A stretch of DNA of 64,000 bases from Phlegmacium glaucopus (lineage: Eukaryota; Basidiomycota; Agaricomycetes; Agaricales; Cortinariaceae), in assembly GCA_015039465.1 (NCBI GenBank), contig MU130702.1, forward strand, positions 642,861 to 706,860. Direction: 5' to 3'. Both the position numbers and the translations under genes were made by a program. Shown here one piece after another: positions 24,202-31,739 of the stretch (position 1 is the first letter of the stretch; the number at the start of each line of letters is the position of its first letter). The notes under the pieces are model-generated. The model was not told where the DNA came from. It saw only the letters and a list, made by a program, of their open reading frames with translations, and did not search any database.

Positions 24202-24510
24202 CTGTGCCCACCAGAAAAAGTAGTGGCTCTTATAACATTTCACCAATGCACTTTTGCAACTAGTTTTGGTGACATAATATATGTATTTTTTCATTCTTAA
24301 CATGTCTATCAGCTCAGAATTTTTAATTTCACACTGTAAGCATAAGATAATGATGCATATACCTTGAAATAATGACCTCAATGGACAAATATAAAATTTA
24401 TAACCTGATAGAAATGTTCATAATAGCATTTAGAATAATTTATTCCAGCAAAACAAGTCTCATATTTGAGGTGCTGGAGAGGTATAAAGGGTAGACATCT
24501 CAGCACTCAG
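24202..24510 (-). repeat. Right arm of the long inverted repeat, inner part
   Basis: Reverse-complement match to the left arm, for example the shared stretch around AACTAGTTTTGGTGACATAA. The arm is interrupted at 24511 by the retrotransposon, just after the 5-bp target sequence CTCAG. Confidence 0.85.
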
Positions 24511-24910
24511 TGTTACAACTTCGAACGGCTCAGAGGTTTCTGGCCGTAAACAGTCGTATGAAAGATCGATTCGTCGTAGTCTGAGCTCTGCAGAATACCA
24601 AGACAAATAGTCAAGATAGAGTCTAGAGAGTTTGAGGTTGTTCAAGTAGAAAGTAAACGCGTTAGATTCTCAAGAATTAGCTAAGGTTTACATCGGGTGT
24701 AACTAGCGTATTTATAGTAGGTAAAAGGGGCGTGCATAGGGTGAGGTATCTGCATGTAAGAGGGTTTGCATAAGTATAAATAGGTGAAACGATGAAAAAG
24801 GTGAGGAGGCACATGTAAACGGAAATGAAAGAGAGAAGGTGAAAAGCATGTAGGTGAAACAGGCACATGTTCGGTGGAGATAAGAAAAAGGAAAAGAAAT
24901 GTTCGTAACA
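24511..24910 (-). repeat. 3' LTR of the Ty3/gypsy element
   Basis: 400 bp, matching the other LTR at every position I compared. It follows the target copy CTCAG (24506-24510). Confidence 0.95.
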
Positions 24911-24921
24911 TTACCCCCGTT

Positions 24922-25563
24922 TTACGTCGAAGACTCTGAATTCGACTCTGATTCTATGTCAATCTCTTCTCGTGATCCAAGCGGACAGTGTTGCCAGCCA
25001 TGTCCTTCTCCATGACAGTTGTTGCAGCGGCGATAAGAGGCCTGTGGTATGCCCAGAGGTGCAAGGGGTAGAACAGTGGGCTCTCCGTCGGCTGTTAAAA
25101 AACATTGTTGAGCAGAATGACCGTCAAGGTCGCAAATAGAGCAGTGTCTGAGGACAACTATTTCGTCGATGTCATCAACGTTAATGGGGTTCAGTCGGGA
25201 ACCGGGAGAAGTCGAGTCAGGAATGGAAAGGGGAGAAAAACTTTCTCGTTGTGGATAAGGAGAGGGACGTCGGTTGGGGCGGTTTCGTCGATTCAGTCTG
25301 ATGAGGGGTTCGATTTGTTGAGCTAGACCGCAGCTAGCCATGTTGTCGAACAGCGTGTCGGCTTGTGATTGTAAATAATCGGATTCTCGTTTGGCTCGTA
25401 TGAGGCTCTGGTTGACGTGGTGAAAATATAGGAATTTGATATAAAGAACGGGGTTCGGTCGAAGGAAGGGAGTAAGGTTGTTGATACCGTTTCTGGTCTG
25501 TACGTAGGAGGAAAATTCGTCGTGGGTGAAATCAAGGATGGGTGAGCGAGGGGTGCGAGGCAT
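24922..25563 (-). CDS. Accessory ORF of the retrotransposon with two CCHC zinc knuckles
   Basis: A 213-codon frame starts with ATG (MPRTPRSPILDFTHDEF) between the end of pol and the 3' LTR, on the sense strand of the element. The middle is arginine/proline-rich (RRNRPNRRPSPYPQRE). The C-terminal half holds two complete CX2CX4HX4C knuckles, CSICDLDGHSAQQC and CNNCHGEGHGWQHC, and the end is acidic (EEIDIESESNSESS). CCHC knuckles normally belong to Gag nucleocapsid, and this element already has one in its gag. The frame stops 12 bp before the LTR, so it fills the available space. It begins 2 nt after the stop of the upstream small ORF. Possible roles are a second nucleic-acid-binding or Gag-like protein; no function is known to me. 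Confidence 0.75.
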   Translation of the reverse strand: MPRTPRSPILDFTHDEFSSYVQTRNGINNLTPFLRPNPVLYIKFLYFHHVNQSLIRAKRESDYLQSQADTLFDNMASCGLAQQIEPLIRLNRRNRPNRRPSPYPQRESFSPLSIPDSTSPGSRLNPINVDDIDEIVVLRHCSICDLDGHSAQQCFLTADGEPTVLPLAPLGIPQASYRRCNNCHGEGHGWQHCPLGSREEIDIESESNSESST

Positions 25564-25565
25564 TT

Positions 25566-25757
25566 TCAGAAAGATGGGCAGTGAATTCGAGAATAATTGA
25601 TTTCGAAGTCAAACTGAGGAAGGGTGAAGTTGTCGTCTCTTTGCTTTTCAAGGGCAAGTCTTATATCTTCGAAATCATCGGCAATTTTGGCGATGACGTT
25701 GATGAATTTTAAGAAGTCTTCATCGACGCATTCGTGTTGATAGGAGGTGTAACACAT
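25566..25757 (-). CDS. Small accessory ORF of the retrotransposon
   Basis: A 63-codon frame beginning with ATG (MCYTSYQHECVDEDF) lies between the pol/chromodomain extension and the zinc-knuckle ORF. It contains a probable amphipathic helix (FLKFINVIAKIADDFEDIRL) and ends IHCPSF. Its TGA is followed after 2 nt by the ATG of the next ORF, so the two could be translated by reinitiation, or joined by splicing into one protein. It matches no family I recognise. Confidence 0.5.
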   Translation of the reverse strand: MCYTSYQHECVDEDFLKFINVIAKIADDFEDIRLALEKQRDDNFTLPQFDFEINYSRIHCPSF

Positions 25758-25772
25758 GTTTTCGAAGGTGTT

Positions 25773-25877
25773 CTAATTGAGGTGATGGGTTTGTTTATAA
25801 ATCGACAGCGTGTCATCTGCATTTTTGATGTGTGACTCGGGTTCCCACGTTGCTTCGGAGATTGGATAATCTTTCCA
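25773..25877 (-). CDS. In-frame extension of Pol beyond TGA: second half of the chromodomain
   Basis: After the TGA at 25878-25880 the pol frame stays open for 34 codons: WKDYPISEATWEPESHI, then KNADDTLSIYKQ, ending at TAG 25773. This is the second half of a chromodomain; WKDYPISEATWEPE is the hallmark. The first half (EYEVESIIGHRKRGRGYQFKI) lies before the stop. Either the stop is a recent nonsense change or it is read through. Confidence 0.7.
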   Translation of the reverse strand, partial: WKDYPISEATWEPESHIKNADDTLSIYKQTHHLN

Positions 25878-28800
25878 TCAGATCTTGAATTGATATCCGC
25901 GTCCTCGTTTTCTGTGTCCTATGATCGATTCAACTTCATATTCTTCTTGTCCGTCGACGATTTCAGCGGGTGGTTTAAGGAAATTCGGGCCGTGTATTTC
26001 GTTTTCGACGTATGGCATAAGAAGGTATGCATGAAAAACGTTGTGGATCTTCCATGTTTCAGGGAGTTTTAATCGATAGGTGAGGGGTCCAAGGACTTTT
26101 TCGATAGGAAATGGTCCTTCTCGTCTTGGTGCTATCTTTTTGTTGTAGTTCGTTTTTAGATTTCTGGAGTCTAACCAGACTAGTTGTCCTTCTCGGAATG
26201 GTTTGAAATTCGATTTGATTCTGTTTTCCATTCGGTGTCTTGCTAGTTCATGTGCTGCCAGAGCTTCTTCTCGGTCTTTGATTAATTTCCGTGTTCGTTC
26301 TTCAACGGCAGGGAATTGCGTGTTTTCAAATGAAAGGGGAATGGAGATTGGAGATGTTCCCATGATTAGTTCGAAAGGAGTTTGGGTTCGTCCGGAGTGT
26401 CTTCGATTGTTATGGGTGAATTCGAGCGTCGGTAAGGCGGATAGCCAGTTTGTCGGGTTGTCAAAGCAATAAATGGAGAGATATGCTTCGATCTCTTGGT
26501 TGAAACGTTCAGTTGTTCCGTCAGACTGAGGATGAAAGGCCGTTGTCTTCGCATGTTCGATTCCAAGTAATTTGAAAAGGTTTTCAAAAGCTTTGGCGGT
26601 GAATCGAGGGTCTCTGTTGGAGATCATCTTATCGGGGAGTCCAAACCGTTTGTAAAGGTTGTCTAGCAAAAATTGGGCGATGTCTTCGGAGGTACAAGTT
26701 TTTGCACAAGGGATAAGAATCACCCCCTTTGTAAGTCCGTGGTCGACCACGACCAGTACAGCGTCCTTGCCGTCTATAGGTGGTAAATCAGTGATCAGAT
26801 CCATTGAACAATTCGCAAAAGGTCTAGAGTCTTTGGGTCCTTCGATTGATAAGAAAGAGGGTTTCGACGGGTTTCGGTTGATTTTGAATTGTTGGCATTC
26901 GGAGCATCCTTTCACATAGTTCTTCACAAATGTACGAAGTCCTGGCCACCAATAATGTTGAGAGATTGAGTTGTAAGTCTCTAACTCTCCTGGGTGTCCT
27001 GCGGTCAGCGAATCATGGTATTGTTTGACTAGTTTCAAGCGCAGTTCTCGATTCTGGGGAATATAATTCTTTCCTTTGTAGAACAGAATTGGTTTTCCCA
27101 TAAATTCCTCGGTCGACCAGTCTTCAAGGTCACTTCGTAGATTAGATGGTCCTTTGTCGAGTAAAGAGCGTAATGCATCGGCGGCATCAGTGTCTATATC
27201 GGTAGAATTCGCTATCTGTTGTTGTAAATCAAGATCGACCAGATTAACAAATAAGGAGTCGGGGAGCATCGTGATGTCTTCATTGTCATTGTCGTCTTTG
27301 GGACAAAAATCAGCTCGTCGGGATAGAGCGTCAGATTGAATCATTTTGTTCCCTGGTAAATGGATGAGGTTGATGTTGAATTCAGAAAGGAACAACGACC
27401 ATCGAGCTTGTCGTCTGTTCAGTTTTTGTGCAGTTCGGTAATAAGTCAAATTCTTGTGATCAGAATAGACTGTCGTCGTATGTTCGGATCCTAAGATATA
27501 GTGTCTCCAGTCGGTTAAAGCTCTGATGATTGCTAGAAGTTCACGATCATAGATCTCATAATTTCGTTCGGTGGGTGAAAAGCTTTTCGATAAGAAAGCT
27601 ACAGGGTGTCGGTCTCCGTTCATGTCTGTCTGTGTAAGGACTGCGCCTGATGCGTATTTCGAAGCATCGGATTCGATTTGGAAAGGTCGGGTTGGGTCAG
27701 GCATTCGTAAAACAGGTTCTTCGGTAAAGCGTTGTTTCAGGAGTTCGAAAGTTTCTTGACATTTGTCGGTCCATTCGAAAGGTGTGTCTTTCTTTAAAAG
27801 ATTATTCAACGGTTGACAGAGGTCAGAGAAGTGTCGGATGAATCGTCGGTAAAAGTTTCCGAACCCTAAAAAGGATCGTACTTCTTTAACAGAGGTAGGA
27901 GTCGGCCAGTCTCGGATACCCTTGAGTTTGGTTGGGTCCATAGAGATCTTGCCTTCTTCGATGATCATTCCAAGATATTCGACTTTCTTCTTATTGAATT
28001 CACATTTCTTTGGTTTCAAATAGAGATCGTTTTCCCGTAGACGTTGTAAAACCTTCTTCGTGATTTCTTCGAGATCTTTTTCGTTCTTTGCGAAGATTAA
28101 GATGTCGTCCATGTAGACAATGATATAATCGCCTTCAATGAGATCTTCAAAGATAGAGTCCATCATTGCTTGAAACGTTGCCGGTGAATTACACATTCCG
28201 AAGAACATCACTGTTGGTTCGAATAATCCTCGATTTGTCTTGAACGCAGCTTTCCATTCATCTCCTTTAGCGATCCGGACGTTGTTATAACCTCTTAGGA
28301 CGTCAAACTTAGTGAAACAAGTTGCGCCTTTGAGTTTGTCCATGATTTCGGTGATAAGTGGGAGTGGATAGACATTCTTGACTGTGTGTTCATTCAGATA
28401 TCGATAATCTTGGCAAGGTCGAAGTTTTCTGTCTTTCTTTGATACAAAGAAGAAAGGTGAAGCCATCGGGGATTTTGATTTTCGAATGTATTTTCGGTCG
28501 AGATTTTCTCTAAGGAATTTGTCCAGTTCGATTTGTTCTGCCGGTGTAAGGTTGTATGTTTTGAAAGATTTCGGTTGGAAAGTCGGTTTCATTTCAATCT
28601 TATGGTCCCAGGGTCGTTCTTCAGGAAATCTGTCCGCCTTTTTCTCATCAAATACATCTAAGTATTCATGATACTCCGGTGGTACTATTTCTTCGACAGG
28701 GATGTCAGGCTTGATGTCGTATTTCATAGCCAGATCTTGTGAAGCAGAAGTTTTCGCATTGATCCAATATTCGTTGTCCATTTCGCCATTGATAAAAGCG

Positions 28801-29459
28801 ACGAGTACTGATATTTCATCATCGTCGGTAGGGTTTTGTGTTTGATTTAGATATTCTTCGATATCACTTTCTTCTTCGACAGTAGTAGGTTTCAAGGGTG
28901 TCCTAAAAATCGGTTTCCGTGGTGATTCTTCTTTTGGTTGTTCAGGCTTGCGCCATGTAAGGGTCTCTTTCTTCCAGTCTATTTCGGGATTGTTTTCTTT
29001 GAGCCAAGTTGCTCCAAGAATAATCTTGTGTTTCCCTAATCCAGTGACTAAAAGTTGGTTCATCTTCTTTCGTCCGAGAACATTGATCTCAAGGTTTACG
29101 TAATGTTTGATCGTGCCTCGTTTGTTCAGGGTACCGTCGACGTTGAAAACTTTGATGGGAACTTTTAAGGTTTTGATCGTAAATTTTTGTGTTCTCACGA
29201 AGTTTTGGTCGATGAATTTTCCGTCTGCGCCAGAGTCGATAAAGGCTTGTTCGATGATTTCCGAATCTTCTTGCGTTTCGCTCGTTATAGAAATAGGTAT
29301 TTTCATTCGGTGAATATTTAAACGAGGTACTAAACAATTAGATATGGATAGCGTGGGAGAAGCTGACATCGATTCAGTTCTCCGCTTCAAAAACCCGATC
29401 TTCTTCGACAATCTCTTCATTTTCTTCAATTCCGAGTTGAAGGTTGGCGAGCTTCTCAT
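25878..29459 (-). CDS. Pol polyprotein (protease, reverse transcriptase, RNase H, integrase, half chromodomain)
   Basis: An uninterrupted frame of 1193 codons. The aspartic protease motif DSGADGKF is near residue 75. RT shows KKDRKLRPCQDYRYLN near 345, FDVLRGY near 386 and the catalytic YMDD near 450. RNase H shows ESDASKYASGAVL near 597, DREL near 638 and YSDHKNL near 665. Integrase has the HHCC zinc motif (YHDSLTAGH ... CSECQQ) and DDE residues in CSMDLITDL, ISNRDPRF and TERFNQEIEAYL. The C-terminus starts a chromodomain (YEVESIIGHRKRGRG) but meets a TGA after QFKI. Pol starts inside gag and is one base ahead of the gag frame (+1), with an 86-nt overlap. Apart from the chromodomain stop it looks functional. 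Confidence 0.95.
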   Translation of the reverse strand: MRSSPTFNSELKKMKRLSKKIGFLKRRTESMSASPTLSISNCLVPRLNIHRMKIPISITSETQEDSEIIEQAFIDSGADGKFIDQNFVRTQKFTIKTLKVPIKVFNVDGTLNKRGTIKHYVNLEINVLGRKKMNQLLVTGLGKHKIILGATWLKENNPEIDWKKETLTWRKPEQPKEESPRKPIFRTPLKPTTVEEESDIEEYLNQTQNPTDDDEISVLVAFINGEMDNEYWINAKTSASQDLAMKYDIKPDIPVEEIVPPEYHEYLDVFDEKKADRFPEERPWDHKIEMKPTFQPKSFKTYNLTPAEQIELDKFLRENLDRKYIRKSKSPMASPFFFVSKKDRKLRPCQDYRYLNEHTVKNVYPLPLITEIMDKLKGATCFTKFDVLRGYNNVRIAKGDEWKAAFKTNRGLFEPTVMFFGMCNSPATFQAMMDSIFEDLIEGDYIIVYMDDILIFAKNEKDLEEITKKVLQRLRENDLYLKPKKCEFNKKKVEYLGMIIEEGKISMDPTKLKGIRDWPTPTSVKEVRSFLGFGNFYRRFIRHFSDLCQPLNNLLKKDTPFEWTDKCQETFELLKQRFTEEPVLRMPDPTRPFQIESDASKYASGAVLTQTDMNGDRHPVAFLSKSFSPTERNYEIYDRELLAIIRALTDWRHYILGSEHTTTVYSDHKNLTYYRTAQKLNRRQARWSLFLSEFNINLIHLPGNKMIQSDALSRRADFCPKDDNDNEDITMLPDSLFVNLVDLDLQQQIANSTDIDTDAADALRSLLDKGPSNLRSDLEDWSTEEFMGKPILFYKGKNYIPQNRELRLKLVKQYHDSLTAGHPGELETYNSISQHYWWPGLRTFVKNYVKGCSECQQFKINRNPSKPSFLSIEGPKDSRPFANCSMDLITDLPPIDGKDAVLVVVDHGLTKGVILIPCAKTCTSEDIAQFLLDNLYKRFGLPDKMISNRDPRFTAKAFENLFKLLGIEHAKTTAFHPQSDGTTERFNQEIEAYLSIYCFDNPTNWLSALPTLEFTHNNRRHSGRTQTPFELIMGTSPISIPLSFENTQFPAVEERTRKLIKDREEALAAHELARHRMENRIKSNFKPFREGQLVWLDSRNLKTNYNKKIAPRREGPFPIEKVLGPLTYRLKLPETWKIHNVFHAYLLMPYVENEIHGPNFLKPPAEIVDGQEEYEVESIIGHRKRGRGYQFKI

Positions 29460-30393
29460 GTTCGTCTCTGCTCAGCCCTTTGATCAAGGCGTGGATGTCT
29501 TTGACTGTTGGTTTCTTCTGGTTGTTTCTGTTGTTGGTGTTCGAGGATCCTTGGTTTTTGTTTCCTTGATATCCTCCTCGTTTCTCTTTGCAGTCTCTGG
29601 AAATATGGCCGGGTTTGTCGCATTTAAAACAGAGGCCTTTGCGCATATATTCTCCTCGTTTCTCATAGCTCATTGCGTCAACGTCCATTGCGTCTGGGTC
29701 AGTTCGTCTGTTGTTGGGGGACCAATTCTTCCCTTCGTATCTCGGTTTTTCTTCTCTGTAGACTGGGTCGTAAGGTTTCCTGTTTGGTTGTTCTGATGAC
29801 AAAAGTGCCATCGCGAATCGGTATTGCGAGTCGTATTGAATCGCTCTGTCTTTCCAGCCTTTGATCGTCATCGGGACGTCGAGGGATAGTACGATTTTTC
29901 GGGTCAGGGATGGGTTCAGGATTTTTCGGAACATCTGAATGAGATGGATGTTGTCAGATGTGCTTTTCTCTTCTAGTCCGGCCTGTCTCGTCAAGAGAGA
30001 GAATTCGGTAACTATTTGTTCGGCTGACTTCTTTCCTTGTCGTAGGAGGGCCAGTTTGTGCATTGAGTCTTGGACTCGATTCGTTTCTTTGAATTGTTCT
30101 GCGATGGTGTCGTAGAAGACTTGAAGTGATGGGAGGGTGATCGTCCCGGTTGCGTCAGTGATGCTGTCGATCCATGTTTCTTTCCATTGAACTGCTTCTC
30201 CGTCATTCATGAAGGAAAGGATGAAAGCAATTTTTGGGCCGTCTTCTGAATAGGCTTTGTCGTTTACGCTCAAGTATATCTTACATTCTTGAAGGAATGT
30301 TTTGACTTTGCGTCTGTCGCCGGTGAAAGGCATCGGTTTGTTGATGTTTAGTTCTTTCGGGATATAGGGAGCGGTGGATGATTCTCCTGCCAT
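29374..30393 (-). CDS. Gag polyprotein with CCHC zinc knuckle
   Basis: 339 codons from the ATG at 30393 (MAGESSTAPYIPKELNINKP). The capsid-like region includes FTGDRRKVKTFLQECKIYL, FILSFMNDGEAVQWKETW and SLLTRQAGLEEKST. The nucleocapsid knuckle is CFKCDKPGHISRDC, followed by a basic Gly/Asn/Lys-rich stretch. It ends EEDRVFEAEN. Gag coats the element RNA and forms the virus-like particle. Pol overlaps its last 86 nt in the +1 frame. Confidence 0.93.
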   Translation of the reverse strand: MAGESSTAPYIPKELNINKPMPFTGDRRKVKTFLQECKIYLSVNDKAYSEDGPKIAFILSFMNDGEAVQWKETWIDSITDATGTITLPSLQVFYDTIAEQFKETNRVQDSMHKLALLRQGKKSAEQIVTEFSLLTRQAGLEEKSTSDNIHLIQMFRKILNPSLTRKIVLSLDVPMTIKGWKDRAIQYDSQYRFAMALLSSEQPNRKPYDPVYREEKPRYEGKNWSPNNRRTDPDAMDVDAMSYEKRGEYMRKGLCFKCDKPGHISRDCKEKRGGYQGNKNQGSSNTNNRNNQKKPTVKDIHALIKGLSRDEHEKLANLQLGIEENEEIVEEDRVFEAEN

Positions 30394-30558
30394 TGTTTCG
30401 TTGGGTTTCGATTGTCTGTTTCGTAGAAGTGTAGAAGTCCTTGCTCTATCTTCTTATACTGGATCAAGTATGAACTTTTCACAGTATTCGTTCGATTCGG
30501 TTTCGGGTTCGGCTAGATATGACCAACGCTTCTAAGAAGAGAGCGTGTAGGAATACAA

Positions 30559-30570
30559 TAGCTAATTCTT
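30559..30570 (-). promoter_or_regulatory. Probable self-primer binding site of the retrotransposon
   Basis: One base inside the 5' LTR the sense strand reads AAGAATTAGCTA. It does not begin TGG as tRNA-primed sites do. The same 12 bases occur, in antisense, inside the LTR at 30733-30744, so the transcript segment UAGCUAAUUCUU there can pair with this site. A TATA box sits 33 bp upstream of that segment, which would make it the 5' end of the RNA, as in Tf1 self-priming. Confidence 0.65.
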
Positions 30571-30571
30571 T

Positions 30572-30971
30572 TGTTACAACTTCGAACGGCTCAGAGGTTT
30601 CTGGCCGTAAACAGTCGTATGAAAGATCGATTCGTCGTAGTCTGAGCTCTGCAGAATACCAAGACAAATAGTCAAGATAGAGTCTAGAGAGTTTGAGGTT
30701 GTTCAAGTAGAAAGTAAACGCGTTAGATTCTCAAGAATTAGCTAAGGTTTACATCGGGTGTAACTAGCGTATTTATAGTAGGTAAAAGGGGCGTGCATAG
30801 GGTGAGGTATCTGCATGTAAGAGGGTTTGCATAAGTATAAATAGGTGAAACGATGAAAAAGGTGAGGAGGCACATGTAAACGGAAATGAAAGAGAGAAGG
30901 TGAAAAGCATGTAGGTGAAACAGGCACATGTTCGGTGGAGATAAGAAAAAGGAAAAGAAATGTTCGTAACA
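30572..30971 (-). repeat. 5' LTR of the Ty3/gypsy element
   Basis: 400 bp, TGTTAC...GTAACA ends, followed by the target duplication CTCAG. It contains the TATA box at 30772-30777 and the proposed RNA start near 30744, which would make U3 about 227 nt and R+U5 about 173 nt. Confidence 0.95.
30772..30777 (-). promoter_or_regulatory. TATA box of the LTR promoter
   Basis: The minus strand reads CTATAAATAC. It is 33 bp upstream of the predicted start UAGCUAAUUC at 30744, a normal TATA-to-start distance. Confidence 0.55.
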
Positions 30972-31200
30972 CTCAGATTTAGCAGGGGAATCATCATTAT
31001 GGCCACAAAGAGATATATTGGTTGTATTCAACTTGCAGTTTCTGATTCAAACTACTCTTTATGTACCATTTTCAACTTAAAAACATCCTATTAAATGTTG
31101 TGTGAGGAATGAAAGGCCATGTCTCAACATTTCATATGTGACACCTATGTGATGCCAGTATGACATGGTGCCACATAACTCAAGTATTGGTCACCCCCCA
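30972..31200 (-). repeat. Right arm of the long inverted repeat, outer part
   Basis: Continuation of the right palindrome arm after the Ty3 insertion, beginning with the second target copy CTCAG. It matches the left arm through GGCCACAAAG and ends GGTCACCCCCC at 31200. Confidence 0.85.
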
Positions 31201-31537
31201 ACTTAAAGGGACAGAAGATATTTCAGAGTCTGGGGAGGAATTTGACTTCTCAGAAGAAGGAAATGAGGATATGGGAGTCATGGGATGATGATTAGGTAGT
31301 TTATGTCACTTTAACTTAGTTATTTGGACAATAAATTATGATTTTAAAGCTTCTAATATATTTTAACACTTTTTTACACTAAAAAGAATCAAAGTAAAGC
31401 ATGCAAAACTGAGTGAGCAACAAAAGATTCATGTGTTTCACAGTTTGTCACGCTTTTGGCTGTGTGACGTGATGTGACGCTCCCGCAGCCATAACAGGAG
31501 GTGGCCATCCCCATTATGAGAATTATGCATCAGTAGC

Positions 31538-31562
31538 TTATGCGTTATGAGATAATCTACTG
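31538..31562 (-). repeat. Right terminal inverted repeat of the outer element
   Basis: Exact 25-bp reverse complement of the left end, followed by TA. Confidence 0.8.
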
Positions 31563-31739
31563 TACACAATTAACACGAAGAAAGAAATAATTTATATAAA
31601 ATCCACTGACTATTAGGGAAGTGTGTCAGCACTCCTTCAGTTGCATGGGGTTCGTCTCGGTCCGACTCTCGTGGGAGATGATCTATTTCATGATTATGGC
31701 TCAGTTAATATTTGGAAAACGACTCCAATTAGTGATTAC

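Larger units (their letters stand above)
24511..30971 (-). mobile_element. Full-length Ty3/gypsy chromovirus LTR retrotransposon
   Basis: The 6461-bp element is transcribed leftwards. It has two 400-bp LTRs (24511-24910 and 30572-30971) that I read as identical base for base, TGTTAC...GTAACA ends, and a 5-bp target duplication CTCAG (24506-24510 and 30972-30976). Order in the sense direction: 5' LTR, primer-binding site, gag (30393-29374), pol with protease-RT-RNase H-integrase and a chromodomain (29459-25878), two further ORFs, a purine-rich tract next to the 3' LTR (AAAACGGGGG at about 24913-24922 on the minus strand), and 3' LTR. Protease-RT-RNaseH-integrase order plus a C-terminal chromodomain defines the chromovirus branch of Ty3/gypsy. 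Matching LTRs mean the insertion is very recent. Confidence 0.95.
22825..31562. mobile_element. Outer nested DNA transposon (TIR element, TA target duplication)
   Basis: The left end CAGTAGATTATCTCATAACG at 22825 is repeated exactly as a reverse complement ending at 31562; the perfect match is 25 bp. TA flanks both ends (22823-22824 and 31563-31564), although the left flank is itself a run of TATATA. CAGT ends plus a TA duplication fit the Tc1/mariner-pogo/Fot1 group. Shorter copies of the terminal motif (TGCGTTATG) recur near 23450 and 31540. No intact transposase remains. A short acidic frame ending near 31288 (ISESGEEFDFSEEGNED) might be the tail of one. The element now holds a long palindrome and a Ty3 retrotransposon and sits inside an intron of the JmjC-like gene. 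Confidence 0.7.

Noticed and set aside
23879..24381. Two near-identical open frames on opposite strands (both beginning MRSLFQG...)
   Set aside because: They are the same stretch of the palindrome read from its two arms, end at arm boundaries and have no family motif; they are by-products of the inverted repeat.
24681..24911. Cys/Tyr/Pro-rich open frames within the LTR (and their copies at 30742-30972)
   Set aside because: They lie wholly inside LTR DNA, appear in two overlapping frames and show no domain; normal LTR composition explains them.
25890..29864. Many plus-strand open frames opposite pol and gag
   Set aside because: They are antisense shadows of the retrotransposon coding frames without any motif of their own.
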